Part shown: positions 17,699 to 26,736 of the stretch, piece by piece
Layout: the number at the start of each line of letters is the position of its first letter
Position numbering within the stretch: the stretch's first letter is position 1
DNA from: CBDCGJ01 sp965238305
GTDB lineage: Bacteria > Pseudomonadota > Alphaproteobacteria > GCA-2731375
DNA length: 64,000 nt
Assembly: GCA_965238305.1 (NCBI GenBank)
Contig: CBDEHK010000001.1
Location: forward strand, 620,001 to 684,000
Direction of reading: 5' to 3'
Made by a program: the position numbers and the translations under genes
The notes under the pieces: generated by a model
Told to the model about the DNA's origin: nothing
Database searches by the model: none
What the model saw: only the letters and a program-made list of their open reading frames with translations

Positions 17699-19390
17699 CT
17701 AGCGCGGCAACGGCAGCATGATCGTGAAACAAGCGCCGGCCGCCCCGCCCAACGGTTTGACCCGATTAGCGGCGCTAATCCGCCCGCCATGCGCTTCGAC
17801 AATTTGCCGGGTAATGGACAGGCCCAGGCCGGAATGTTGGCCAAATGCCTCCTCTTTCGGGCGTTGCGTGTAAAACCTCGAAAACACCTGTTCTTCGTCG
17901 CCTTCCGGAATGCCGCTGCCTTCGTCTTCGACGGTGATCAGCGCATCTCGGGCCTGCTGGGCCAAGGTGACGGTGATGGTCGATCCCGGTGGGCTGAAGG
18001 AAAAGGCGTTGCTCAACAGATTGTCGATCACTTGTCCCAGGCGAATGGGGATGCCTTCGATCAGGGGTAATTCAGGTTCGTCGATTTGTAATTCGAAGCG
18101 AATGTCCTTGTTGCCATTGCTCTGTTGATGAATGTCGACGGCAGTTTGCAGCAAGCCAACCAGATCAACTTGTTCCGTCTGCGCCCGGACCATTTCCGCA
18201 TCAACCCGGGAGGCGTTGGATATATCGCTGACCAGGCGATTAAGGCGGGTGATGTCGTGGACAATCAAAGCCAATAGTTTTTCCCGCTGCTCTTCATCTT
18301 TGGCCAGCGGCAGGCTTTCGACGGCGCTGCGAATGGAGGTCAGCGGATTTTTGATTTCATGCGCGACATCCGCGGCGAAGGCTTCGATGGCGTCAAGACG
18401 GGCGTATAGCGCTTGGGTCATGTCGCGGAAGGCCACCGACAGATCGCCGATTTCATCCCGTCGACCGCTGAGGTCGGGGATTTCGACCCGTCGGCCCCGC
18501 CACATCCGGACCCGATTGGCCGCTTGCGCTAGTTTCCGCAATGGTCGCTCGATAGTGCTGGCCAAGAATATCGACAGAAACACGGTGATCGCCAAGGCAA
18601 TACCAAAGGCTTGGAATACCGCGCCGCGGGCCTCTCGCACCGCTTCCGTCACTTCCCGGTCATCCGCCGATATCATCAAAGCGCCGACAACCTGGCGCAG
18701 TTCCTGAACCGGGACGGCAACAGTTATTATCAAAGTACCGCTGGTATCGGCCCTTATCGCACCGTCAACTCCGCCATTCAGGGCCTGCGCCACTTCTTCA
18801 TAGTCGCGGGCACGTTGGGCCCAGCGTTCTTCATAAGGCGGATAGTTGCGGTCCTGGCGCAAATAAGGCGCCAGCCAATCGTAAATTCGCTCAGAATTTT
18901 CGATGAACCAATTGTCGTCATCGGGTGCCGGCAGATAGCGCAATTGCACTTGCCGGCCGGTCCCCGCCAGATCCCGACTATCCGCGATCAGAATGCCGTC
19001 GCGATTGAATAGACGCAGCCGGCTATGGGATGACAAGGCCATCCGGGCGACCAGATTAGCCGACTGATAGGGGTCGACATGGCGATTTTCCGGCGGTCCG
19101 GCCAGGGCGCTTTCACCGATCGCCGCGGCGATCAGGCGGGCTTCTATCCGCAACGCTTCAATGCGCGCATCGAACAAGCCGTCACGATATTCATCGAGAT
19201 AGAGTATGCCGCCGACCAAAATGCCTAACGCCACCAAGTTTGGCGCCAAAATTCTAAGCGTCAGGGTCGAAAGCCGGCGGCGGCGGCGGCGGCGCGGCGG
19301 CGGGGCCACCGCTGCCTCGGCCGGTTTTGCCGCCGGCCCAACACCTAGTCTGGGGCCCGGATGGTCAAGACGGGGGCCGTCACGTGACAC
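17699..19390 (-). CDS. chvG: ChvG/ExoS-type sensor histidine kinase
   Basis: The 563-residue membrane kinase begins with a proline/arginine-rich cytoplasmic tail (eight consecutive Arg at about 32-39), then a membrane segment, a periplasmic sensor of roughly 200 residues, a second membrane segment (FGIALAITVFLSIFLAS), a HAMP domain, the H-box ADVAHEIKNPLTSI (His344) and an ATPase domain (EDEGSGIPEGD, GLGLSI). It pairs with the ChvI-like regulator 5 bases upstream. The pair controls envelope, acid-response and metabolic genes, often including pckA, found 2.4 kb upstream. Confidence 0.9.
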   Translation of the reverse strand: MSRDGPRLDHPGPRLGVGPAAKPAEAAVAPPPRRRRRRRLSTLTLRILAPNLVALGILVGGILYLDEYRDGLFDARIEALRIEARLIAAAIGESALAGPPENRHVDPYQSANLVARMALSSHSRLRLFNRDGILIADSRDLAGTGRQVQLRYLPAPDDDNWFIENSERIYDWLAPYLRQDRNYPPYEERWAQRARDYEEVAQALNGGVDGAIRADTSGTLIITVAVPVQELRQVVGALMISADDREVTEAVREARGAVFQAFGIALAITVFLSIFLASTIERPLRKLAQAANRVRMWRGRRVEIPDLSGRRDEIGDLSVAFRDMTQALYARLDAIEAFAADVAHEIKNPLTSIRSAVESLPLAKDEEQREKLLALIVHDITRLNRLVSDISNASRVDAEMVRAQTEQVDLVGLLQTAVDIHQQSNGNKDIRFELQIDEPELPLIEGIPIRLGQVIDNLLSNAFSFSPPGSTITVTLAQQARDALITVEDEGSGIPEGDEEQVFSRFYTQRPKEEAFGQHSGLGLSITRQIVEAHGGRISAANRVKPLGGAAGACFTIMLPLPR

Positions 19391-19395
19391 GGGTT

Positions 19396-20097
19396 TCAGC
19401 TCTCCTTAAATCGGTAACCGAGGCCATAAAGGGTTTCAATAGCATCGAAGCTATCTTCGCGTGCCTTGAATTTGCGCCGCAGCCGCTTGATATGGCTGTC
19501 GATCGTGCGGTCATCGACATAGATATTGTCGTCATAAGCCGCATCCATCAGCTGATCGCGGCTTTTGACATGGCCTGGGCGTTGCGCCAAAGCATGCAGG
19601 ATTAGGTATTCTGTGACCGTCAATTGCACCGACTTGCCATTCCAGCTGCAATGATGGCGGGAAGGGTCCAAGGTTAGTTTGCCGCGTTTGAGCGTCGCGG
19701 CGCCTTCGTCGTCGGCGTCGATTTTGTCGGCCACACTCATCCGCCGCAAAATGGTTTTGATCCGCTCGATCAGCAGGCGTTGCGAAAACGGTTTGCGAAC
19801 ATAATCGTCAGCGCCCATTTTTAGACCCAGCATCTCGTCGATTTCATCTTCTTTCGAGGTCAGGAAAATGACCGGCAACTGACTGGAGCGGCGCAATCGA
19901 TTAAGCAATTCCATCCCATCCAAGCCCGGCATCTTGATATCCAACACCGCCAAGTCAGGCGGGTTGTCAAGCAAGGCCGCCAAAGCTTCTTTACTGTCGC
20001 TATAACTGCGGACCGTAAAACTTTCTGCTTCCAAGGCGATTGTAACGGACGTCAGAATATTCTGATCATCGTCAACCAAAGCAATGGTTTCGCGCAT
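19396..20097 (-). CDS. chvI: ChvI-type response regulator (OmpR family)
   Basis: From the ATG at 20097 the protein has 233 residues. This start is chosen because GGAGGAAC lies just upstream and the sequence then begins METIALVDDD-like (MRETIALVDDDQ). The receiver has its phospho-Asp at residue 53 (AVLDIKMPG) and the switch Lys in FLTSKEDE. A winged-helix output domain follows (LTVTEYLILHAL, RTIDSHIKRLRRK). It is transcribed with the partner kinase and the regulatory PTS genes. Confidence 0.93.
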   Translation of the reverse strand: MRETIALVDDDQNILTSVTIALEAESFTVRSYSDSKEALAALLDNPPDLAVLDIKMPGLDGMELLNRLRRSSQLPVIFLTSKEDEIDEMLGLKMGADDYVRKPFSQRLLIERIKTILRRMSVADKIDADDEGAATLKRGKLTLDPSRHHCSWNGKSVQLTVTEYLILHALAQRPGHVKSRDQLMDAAYDDNIYVDDRTIDSHIKRLRRKFKAREDSFDAIETLYGLGYRFKES

Positions 20098-20209
20098 ATT
20101 GTTCCTCCATTCCGTCGCCTTAGCCGGCCCCATTTTGGCACGGCCGGCGGCCAAACACCCACATCAATTTTTCCCTTTTGCCAAGACTTTGTGGCGGAAA
20201 CTAGGCAAA

Positions 20210-21586
20210 TTATAGGCGTTTTACGCCACGATTGCAGACCTGGCGAAAGCGTAAGGCCAAGAAAAGGGCCGCCAAATGAACCCCGACGGTGATCCCCAGC
20301 ATCAATCCAGGCAGCCCCAAATCAAAACCAAATGCAAATAATAGGGCCGCCGGTATCATGCCGCAGACGAAAGTCGAGAGATGCAGGACAGTTGGAATCC
20401 ACACATCGCCGGCGCCGCGTAAGGCACTCATCATGACGGCCTGCAGCCCGTCGCCGGGCAAATTAAGCGCGGCGATCAGCAAACAGGATACCGACAGCGC
20501 CACAACTGCCATGTCTTCGCTATAGATACCGGCAATAAAGTCCGGAAAACTTGCCAAAACAACGCCCATACCGGCCATGAAGATAAGCACGATCAGCGCC
20601 CCGCTCCAGCCGGCGCGGGCGGCATTGGCGCTTGACCCGGCGCCGACCGCTTCCCCGACCCCGACAATAGTGGCTGTCGAGACCCCGAGCGCACCCATAA
20701 AGATGAAACTGACGATATTGATATTGATCGCCCAGGCCGCCGCTGAAGCCGTTCCCATCCAGGCGGCAAAGATCATCATCATGGCAAAAGAAGCTGATTC
20801 CAGCCCTTGCGCCAAGCCAAGGGCGTAACCGAGCCGGCGCATGGTGCGGCTGACCCGCCAGGGGCGCTGCATCGGGCCCAGCAGATTGTACCGCTGTCGG
20901 TCCAGTCGCAGCAGGATCCAGACAATAACGATCAACGCCATCCCATAGCGGGTGATTGACGTCGCCAAACTGGCGCCCGCTGCCCCCATTTCAGGCGCCC
21001 CCCATTCGCCCCCGATCAGCAGCCAATTGAGCGCAACATTTACACTATTCGCGATGATCATGGCGACAAACACGCCGCCCGGGCGCCGCAGGCTTTCCAA
21101 CACCATGGCGCCGGCCAGGAACAAATAGGCCCCCGGCAATCCGATCGCCTGGTAAAACAGGGTATGATCCGCGCCCGCCGCAAGTTCCGCGGTCTGCCCA
21201 AGAGCCATCAGCAGGAACTCCCCCGGCAGACAGAGCAAAAAAGCGATGGCGCCCATCACCAGGGCATGCACTGAGCCGATCCGCCAGATTGTCCCGATGG
21301 CTTTTTCTTCGCCAGCGCCGACGCTTTGCGCGGTCAGAACGGCGATCCCCGAGAGCGCCCCGATGCCAAGGACAAAAAAGACAAACTGAATGGTGTTGGC
21401 GAGGCCGTAATAGGCCAGTTCCAGGCTATCAAATCGCCCCAGCATCAAGATGTCGGCAAAAATAATGCCGAACATGCCAATCCGCGACAGGATCACCGGC
21501 GCCCCCAGCTTGACGACCGCTGCCAAATGACCCGAAATGCTGACTGTGCCGGGGGTTAACGCTGCCCCGGCTTCACCTTGTTGCAT
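20210..21586 (-). CDS. MATE-family multidrug/toxin exporter
   Basis: This 458-residue integral membrane protein has about 12 hydrophobic segments in two homologous halves and begins with the MATE opening KLGAPVILSRIGMFGIIFADILMLGR-type stretch. MatE proteins use sodium or proton gradients to expel cationic compounds. The substrate cannot be read from the sequence. It is divergent from the FMN protein gene with only 35 bases between. Confidence 0.9.
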   Translation of the reverse strand: MQQGEAGAALTPGTVSISGHLAAVVKLGAPVILSRIGMFGIIFADILMLGRFDSLELAYYGLANTIQFVFFVLGIGALSGIAVLTAQSVGAGEEKAIGTIWRIGSVHALVMGAIAFLLCLPGEFLLMALGQTAELAAGADHTLFYQAIGLPGAYLFLAGAMVLESLRRPGGVFVAMIIANSVNVALNWLLIGGEWGAPEMGAAGASLATSITRYGMALIVIVWILLRLDRQRYNLLGPMQRPWRVSRTMRRLGYALGLAQGLESASFAMMMIFAAWMGTASAAAWAININIVSFIFMGALGVSTATIVGVGEAVGAGSSANAARAGWSGALIVLIFMAGMGVVLASFPDFIAGIYSEDMAVVALSVSCLLIAALNLPGDGLQAVMMSALRGAGDVWIPTVLHLSTFVCGMIPAALLFAFGFDLGLPGLMLGITVGVHLAALFLALRFRQVCNRGVKRL

Positions 21587-21621
21587 GGCACATCCTGAAA
21601 AACTTGTGTTAGTTTGCGATC

Positions 21622-22353
21622 ATGACAAAAGCAAGCCAAAAACAAAGCTGGCGCAGGCAGGTGCGCGAACTCATGCGCGGCGGCGCCATCGGTGCGATTG
21701 CCACCATCGACCGGGAAACCGGAGAACCCTATTGCGCTTTGACAATCCTGGCGGTCGATCACGACGCCACCCCGATTTTACTATTATCCGGGCTTTCCGA
21801 TCATTACAAAAATCTCGCCCAAGACGATCGCGCCTCGATCTTGTTCGATGACGCCCGTGGCCTAACCCACGCCATGACCGGGGCCCGGGTATCGGTCCAG
21901 GGAAGCATCGTTGAAAGTCTGGCGCCACGTCACCGCGCCCGCTATCTCGCCCGTCATCCGGCGGCGGTGGAATATGCCGATTTTGGCGATTTTGGTTTTT
22001 TCGCGCTGCAGATTGAGCGGGTCCATCTGGTGGGTGGATTTGGCGTCGCCAAATGGCTGGCTGGAAAAGATGTTTATTTGGACGTCGGTGGCGCGCAAGA
22101 GCTGATCGACGGCGAACGTGCTATTGTCGATCATATGAACGAAGATCATCGCCAAGCGCTCGACCTTTATGCCGCCCATTATCTTGGCCGCGAAAACAAA
22201 GGCTGGGAAATGACCGGAATTGATCCCGAAGGCATTGATCTGCGCCGACAGCAAGAATTCGCGCGTTTGGCCTTCGAATCGTCGATTTCGACGCCGACGG
22301 AAGCCCGCAAAACCCTTGTCGAACTGGTCCATCGCGGCCGCAGCGAAGCCTAA
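21622..22353 (+). CDS. HugZ-like FMN-binding split-barrel protein with C-terminal DUF2470 domain
   Basis: The 243-residue protein has an N-terminal pyridoxamine-phosphate-oxidase-like split barrel (about 10-150: GAIATIDRETGEPYCALTILA, GARVSVQG) and a C-terminal DUF2470-type domain marked by VDHMNEDHRQALDLYAAH. This architecture is shared with HugZ-type heme-degrading proteins and related FMN or heme binders of unknown role. I infer heme or flavin handling and cannot confirm oxygenase activity. The gene starts 35 bases from a divergent MATE gene. Confidence 0.82.
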   Translation: MTKASQKQSWRRQVRELMRGGAIGAIATIDRETGEPYCALTILAVDHDATPILLLSGLSDHYKNLAQDDRASILFDDARGLTHAMTGARVSVQGSIVESLAPRHRARYLARHPAAVEYADFGDFGFFALQIERVHLVGGFGVAKWLAGKDVYLDVGGAQELIDGERAIVDHMNEDHRQALDLYAAHYLGRENKGWEMTGIDPEGIDLRRQQEFARLAFESSISTPTEARKTLVELVHRGRSEA

Positions 22354-22407
22354 GCAGCTGATTCCGACGCCATTTCAACGCTTCCATGGCTTGCCTTTAT
22401 TCCACTG

Positions 22408-22464
22408 TTGCCACGCTTAAGCTGGCCCTTTATAGAAGGTCCCTAGGGGTTCATCACTGATGAA
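22408..22464 (+). promoter_or_regulatory. pckA promoter with operator-like palindrome
   Basis: TTGCCA at 22408-22413 and TATAGA at 22431-22436 are spaced 17 bases, a good sigma-70-type promoter. A 15-base inverted repeat TTCATCACTGATGAA (22450-22464) lies where transcription would start and 4 bases before the pckA Shine-Dalgarno. It could be a repressor operator or a small 5' hairpin over the ribosome site. The regulator is unknown. Confidence 0.5.
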
Positions 22465-22478
22465 GTTTGGAGGACGTC

Positions 22479-24080
22479 TTGACTGACGGCAATACCGGCG
22501 CCACCCGCTTGGCGCAGCAGGGAATTTTTAACACGCGCTCGCTTCACTGGAATCTTTCCACATCGGCGCTGTATGAAGACGCGGTCAGTCTTGGCGAAGC
22601 AAATATTGCCGCCGGTGGGGCGCTGGTCGCCAATACCGGCATCCATACCGGCCGCAGCGCCAACGACAAATTCATTGCTCGTGAGGCGGCCAGCGAAGAA
22701 TTCATCGATTGGGGCGATACCAATAAAGCCATTTCACCGGAAGATTTCGAACGAATTTATCAACGCCATCTGGCTTATTACCAAAATCGCGATCTTTATG
22801 TGCAGGATTGCTGGGCCGGCGCCAATGTCAACTACCGTTTGCCGGTCCGTGTGGTCACCGAACATGCTTGGCATAATCTGTTTGCCCGTAACATGTTTAT
22901 TCAGCCGACGGCGGAAGAACATGCCTCGTTTGAACCGCAGTTCACCATTCTGCACGCCCCGAATTTGATGGCGCCCGAAGGCACGCCGGGCCTACGCTCC
23001 GGCACCTATATTCTGGTCAGCTTCGAAAAACGCGTGGTTCTAATCGCGGGGACAAGCTATGCCGGTGAGATTAAAAAATTGGTTTTCAGCATTCTGAACT
23101 ACCTGCTGCCGGCGCAAGACGTGCTGCCGATGCATTGTTCGGTCAATGTCGGGGAAGCCGGTGACAGCGCCATATTCTTCGGCCTCTCCGGGACCGGTAA
23201 AACCACCCTGTCGGCGGACCCGAAACGGGCCCTGATCGGCGATGACGAGCATGGCTGGGGCGCCGATGGCGTCTTTAATTTTGAGGGCGGCTGTTATGCC
23301 AAGGTGATCAACCTGTCGGCGGCGGCGGAGCCCGAGATTTACGCCACCACCGGACGTTTTGGCACCATTCTGGAAAATGTCGCCTTTGATCCCTTAACAG
23401 GGATCCTCGATCTAGACGACAATCGTCATACGGAAAATACCCGCGCCTCCTATCCGCTCAATTTCATTCCCAATGCGGATCTAAGTGGCATCGCCGGACA
23501 TCCGCAGAATGTGGTGATGTTGACGGCGGACGCTTTTGGGGTGTTGCCGCCGATTTCGAAGCTCAGCCCGGAACAGGCGATGTATCATTTCCTCTCCGGT
23601 TACACGGCGAAAGTTGCCGGTACCGAAAAAGGTCTCGGCAACGAACCACAAGCGACCTTCTCGACCTGTTTTGGTGCCCCCTTCATGGCCCGCCACCCAA
23701 GCGTTTACGGCAATATGCTGCGGCAGAAAATTGCCGATCATGGGGTCAATTGCTGGCTCGTCAATACCGGCTGGACCGGTGGCGCTTATGGCACCGGTTA
23801 CCGCATGCCGATCCAGCATACCCGCGCCTTGTTGACGGCGGCGCTGGAAGGTGGTTTGAAAGAAGACGGCCTGCGCGACGACGGCGTTTTTGGCCTGCGG
23901 GTCCCAGGCGATTGCCCAGGCGTGCCGGAAGACATGCTGACGCCGCGCGCGACCTGGAGCGACAAAGGCGCCTATGACGCGCAAGCCGGCGATCTGGTCG
24001 GCCGCTTCCGCCGTAATTTCGAAAAATACGAGAGTTACGTCGACCCCAACGTCCGCGAAGCCGCACCCCGCGCGGCTTAA
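22479..24080 (+). CDS. pckA: Phosphoenolpyruvate carboxykinase (ATP)
   Basis: This 533-residue enzyme has the PEPCK P-loop GLSGTGKTTLSADP, the metal site LIGDDEHGW and the substrate-binding NTGIHTGRSANDKF. It converts oxaloacetate to phosphoenolpyruvate for gluconeogenesis. I place the start at TTG 22479 because GGAGG lies 5 bases upstream; an in-frame TTG at 22467 overlaps that site and is unlikely. pckA next to chvI/chvG is a typical alphaproteobacterial neighbourhood, and ChvI controls pckA in related species. Confidence 0.96.
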   Translation: MTDGNTGATRLAQQGIFNTRSLHWNLSTSALYEDAVSLGEANIAAGGALVANTGIHTGRSANDKFIAREAASEEFIDWGDTNKAISPEDFERIYQRHLAYYQNRDLYVQDCWAGANVNYRLPVRVVTEHAWHNLFARNMFIQPTAEEHASFEPQFTILHAPNLMAPEGTPGLRSGTYILVSFEKRVVLIAGTSYAGEIKKLVFSILNYLLPAQDVLPMHCSVNVGEAGDSAIFFGLSGTGKTTLSADPKRALIGDDEHGWGADGVFNFEGGCYAKVINLSAAAEPEIYATTGRFGTILENVAFDPLTGILDLDDNRHTENTRASYPLNFIPNADLSGIAGHPQNVVMLTADAFGVLPPISKLSPEQAMYHFLSGYTAKVAGTEKGLGNEPQATFSTCFGAPFMARHPSVYGNMLRQKIADHGVNCWLVNTGWTGGAYGTGYRMPIQHTRALLTAALEGGLKEDGLRDDGVFGLRVPGDCPGVPEDMLTPRATWSDKGAYDAQAGDLVGRFRRNFEKYESYVDPNVREAAPRAA

Positions 24081-24150
24081 GTTTTAGCATGTCGGTAGAC
24101 GTCGAATTGACGGTTTCGGTTATTTCGACCACCAATTCCTGACCTATTTG

Positions 24151-25431
24151 TCACCACCAGGACCAGAACTCGACTTTTAAGAACTGCACAAAACGCCGTG
24201 AAATGAGCATGTAGAGCGGCCGCTTTGGGCCGATGATCTTGGCATTTCCAGTCATCTCCGGTTTCAGCATCAAATCGGCATTGTCGATTTCTGTTGTCAC
24301 TCGAATGAGGCGCCGGCTTAGCCCGTCGGCGCTAGCGACGGCGCGCGGGGCAATCGCGGTGATGCGGCCCAGAAAACGCCGCGACGGGAAGGCACGCGCT
24401 TTCAAGTTCACTTCCTGGCCCACCGATACCGCTTGCACATCTTTTTCCGGCACGAAGATTTCCGCCTTCACCGTGGTGAAGTCGTAAACTTCGGCGATGA
24501 GGTCACCGGCCTCGACCCGCTGGCCAATTTTTTCCTCAAGCCGCTCGGTCACGACGATGCCGTCGATCGGGCTCAGAATTCGGCTTTGTGCAAGCCGCTC
24601 GCGGACCAGTTCCAAAGCCACGTGATGGCGGGCGATGGTGGCGTCAATGGCCTGGCGTTCTTCGGCCCGCGATCCGGCCCTGAGCATTGCCAGTCGCGCC
24701 GCTGCCTCATCCCATTCTCCTTTCGCCAGGGCCTGTTCCCGCCGCACTTCACCAAGACCGTCGGCTTCGGCCACAGCGACGTCGCTCTGGGCCTGTGCTA
24801 AGCGGCTACGGTCGTTGCTCAGTTTGCGCCAAACCGCGGAATGGCGGCTCTTAGCAACAACACCCGAGTTGGCAAGCTTGCGGTAACGCGCCTCTTCTTC
24901 GCGGGCGAAAGTCAGGTCGCTTTGCGCGATCTTTACCGTTTGCCGGGCTCTGGCCAGGGCCTGAATTCGTAGCCGTTCGGCCTGTTGGTAGAGCCCCTGA
25001 GCGTGTTCATGTCGGGTTCGCGCCGTCGCCACCTGGCGTTCGGCAACCACCAGTTCTTCTGCCCGGGTGCCGGCGGTAAGCAACCGGCGCTGCGCCTTAG
25101 TTTGGGCGATTTCGGCCTCGATTTCACCGTGCCGGGCGCGATAGTCGCGCGTGTCGATGCGGGCGATGAGCTGGCCTCGTTGAACCGCCGCGCCTTCGCC
25201 GACGACGATAGCCGCGATCAGCCCGTCGATCGGCGCGCGGATGTCGGCGTTGTGGTCCGGGTAGACGGTGAACTCGCCGGAGATCGTTAAATCCAGGCGG
25301 ACAAAAACCAAGGCCACAAATAACAAAACCCAAACCAGCGATTGCCTGATCCAGCGCCGTTTTCCAAGCAGCTTCGGCGGCGGCGCAAGCGCAGGGTTCG
25401 CGGTCGCTCCAACCGGCAGCCGATTGCTCAT
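24151..25431 (-). CDS. HlyD-family membrane fusion (adaptor) protein of the peptide locus
   Basis: From the ATG at 25431 the protein has 426 residues. It has one N-terminal membrane segment (about 35-52, SLVWVLLFVALVFVRL), a split lipoyl/biotin-like domain (IRAPIDGLIAAIVVGEGAAV and ILSPIDGIVVTERLEEKIG), a long coiled coil and a beta-barrel region. The start overlaps the peptidase stop as ATGA, so the two proteins are made together. No RND or ABC pump follows, so the adaptor probably works with the M50 membrane protein. The longer upstream frame has no family similarity and is rejected. Confidence 0.85.
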   Translation of the reverse strand: MSNRLPVGATANPALAPPPKLLGKRRWIRQSLVWVLLFVALVFVRLDLTISGEFTVYPDHNADIRAPIDGLIAAIVVGEGAAVQRGQLIARIDTRDYRARHGEIEAEIAQTKAQRRLLTAGTRAEELVVAERQVATARTRHEHAQGLYQQAERLRIQALARARQTVKIAQSDLTFAREEEARYRKLANSGVVAKSRHSAVWRKLSNDRSRLAQAQSDVAVAEADGLGEVRREQALAKGEWDEAAARLAMLRAGSRAEERQAIDATIARHHVALELVRERLAQSRILSPIDGIVVTERLEEKIGQRVEAGDLIAEVYDFTTVKAEIFVPEKDVQAVSVGQEVNLKARAFPSRRFLGRITAIAPRAVASADGLSRRLIRVTTEIDNADLMLKPEMTGNAKIIGPKRPLYMLISRRFVQFLKVEFWSWW

Positions 25432-26729
25432 TTCCGCCGCACCCCAACGGGCCAAAGATATGCGCGCAGACTCTCCAGCCGTCTTTGAACCGGCCGGCGA
25501 ACGACGAGCCCCACCAACACCATCGCGGCGACGAAGCCAAAGGCCTGGAACTGCTCGGTCAAATAGTGGAAGGCAAAGTACAGGATCGAGCCAAGCAGGC
25601 AAAGCGTGAACAGGGCACCGAGCAGGCCATACCAGAACAGCACGCGGCGCTGGAAATAAGGCATATTTTCATCGCCGGTCTGGAATGGGTGGCGCAGTTT
25701 TCGAGCCACATAGGCAAAGGACTTGGCCCGAAGATTGGCGATACCGGTGAGATCGCTAAGCAGATAATAACCATCGAGCTTGATCAGCGGTATCAGGTTG
25801 ATCGCCGCGCCGATGGCGCTGGTGGCGATCAGGATCAGGGCGATCTGGTTGATGACGGCTTCAGGCGCGCTGATGCGCCAGAGCAGCACCGCCAAAGCCC
25901 ACAACACCAAGTCCGCCAGCGGCCCGGCCAACGTCACCATTAAGCGCTGGGCGCGCTTGGGGAATAACCAGGCGTCCGATACATTGCAATAGAGCGCCGG
26001 CTGTAAAAATATCAACATGAAGCCCATTTCCCGCACCCGACCACCAAAATGTGTGCAGGTCAGCCCATGGGCGTATTCGTGAACAATCGTTGCCAGCAAA
26101 ATCACCAGCCAAATGAACGGCAGACTGCTCACCGTGGCGGCACGGGCCAGATCGCGCGCCAGGATGTCAAAACTGCCCAGAGCGATGTAGAGGGCTAGCA
26201 GCACCAGCCAAGCCATCGACCAGAGTGCCAGGGGTCTGAACAGAAATCCAAGCCGCCCATGGAGCCGGATCAACAGGGTTTCAGGATTATGCAGGGCAAA
26301 ACGCAGGTAAAATATCTGGCCGCGTAGCTTGCGACCAGGCTTGCCGGCCTCGACAACGTCCGGGTAGGCGCCGTCGAGCAATCCGCAGGCGTCCAATTGC
26401 GCGACAAAACCAGCCAGGGTTTGTTCCGGGACACGCTGTCCGAGGGTCGGTTCCAGATCCCTAGCAACGGTCGCCAGAGACCTCCGGCCATCCAATTGGG
26501 GCAATAGCGCGGCTTCCACAGGGCCAAAACGGAAAAAGCGTTCCCGGAGCGGATCTTTGACGACGACGGCGTTAGCGGCGTCGGCCGGCGCCAGGATTAA
26601 ATCTTCGCGCAACTTGGGCGCCAGCGCTGTGCCGGCACTTGCCTGACGGTCAAGCCCATCCGGCCCCAATCCAGGAGGCAATGCACCGACAGAGCCGACG
26701 GCCGCACCGTCGGCTCTGTCTTTACGCAC
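25428..26729 (-). CDS. Membrane M50-type zinc peptidase with PqqD-like N-terminal domain
   Basis: The protein has about 433 residues from the GTG at 26729, placed 7 bases after the peptide stop. Residues about 30-115 (LREDLILAP to LDACGLLDG) look like a PqqD-type winged-helix peptide-recognition domain. About six membrane segments follow. The zinc site is HEYAH (His217, Glu218, His221), with a distal NLIPLIKLDGYY motif as the third-ligand region. Such peptide zinc metalloproteases are linked to small-peptide maturation. The exact start is unsure because a strong hairpin covers the first codons. It is translationally coupled to the HlyD gene. Confidence 0.8.
   Translation of the reverse strand: MRKDRADGAAVGSVGALPPGLGPDGLDRQASAGTALAPKLREDLILAPADAANAVVVKDPLRERFFRFGPVEAALLPQLDGRRSLATVARDLEPTLGQRVPEQTLAGFVAQLDACGLLDGAYPDVVEAGKPGRKLRGQIFYLRFALHNPETLLIRLHGRLGFLFRPLALWSMAWLVLLALYIALGSFDILARDLARAATVSSLPFIWLVILLATIVHEYAHGLTCTHFGGRVREMGFMLIFLQPALYCNVSDAWLFPKRAQRLMVTLAGPLADLVLWALAVLLWRISAPEAVINQIALILIATSAIGAAINLIPLIKLDGYYLLSDLTGIANLRAKSFAYVARKLRHPFQTGDENMPYFQRRVLFWYGLLGALFTLCLLGSILYFAFHYLTEQFQAFGFVAAMVLVGLVVRRPVQRRLESLRAYLWPVGVRRK
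26688..26720 (-). promoter_or_regulatory. Perfect 14-bp stem-loop between the peptide gene and the peptidase gene
   Basis: GACAGAGCCGACGG and its exact reverse complement are separated by five bases (loop 26702-26706). The hairpin begins 17 bases after the peptide stop and covers the first peptidase codons. It has no T-run on the minus strand, so it is not a simple terminator. A role in limiting downstream translation or protecting the peptide mRNA is inferred, as in bacteriocin operons where precursor is needed in excess. Confidence 0.6.
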
Positions 26730-26736
26730 TAGTTCG

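Noticed and set aside
25428..26729. M50 peptidase as RseP or SpoIVFB
   Set aside because: It lacks the PDZ domains of RseP, and its PqqD-like front plus HlyD partner point to the peptide zinc metalloprotease group.
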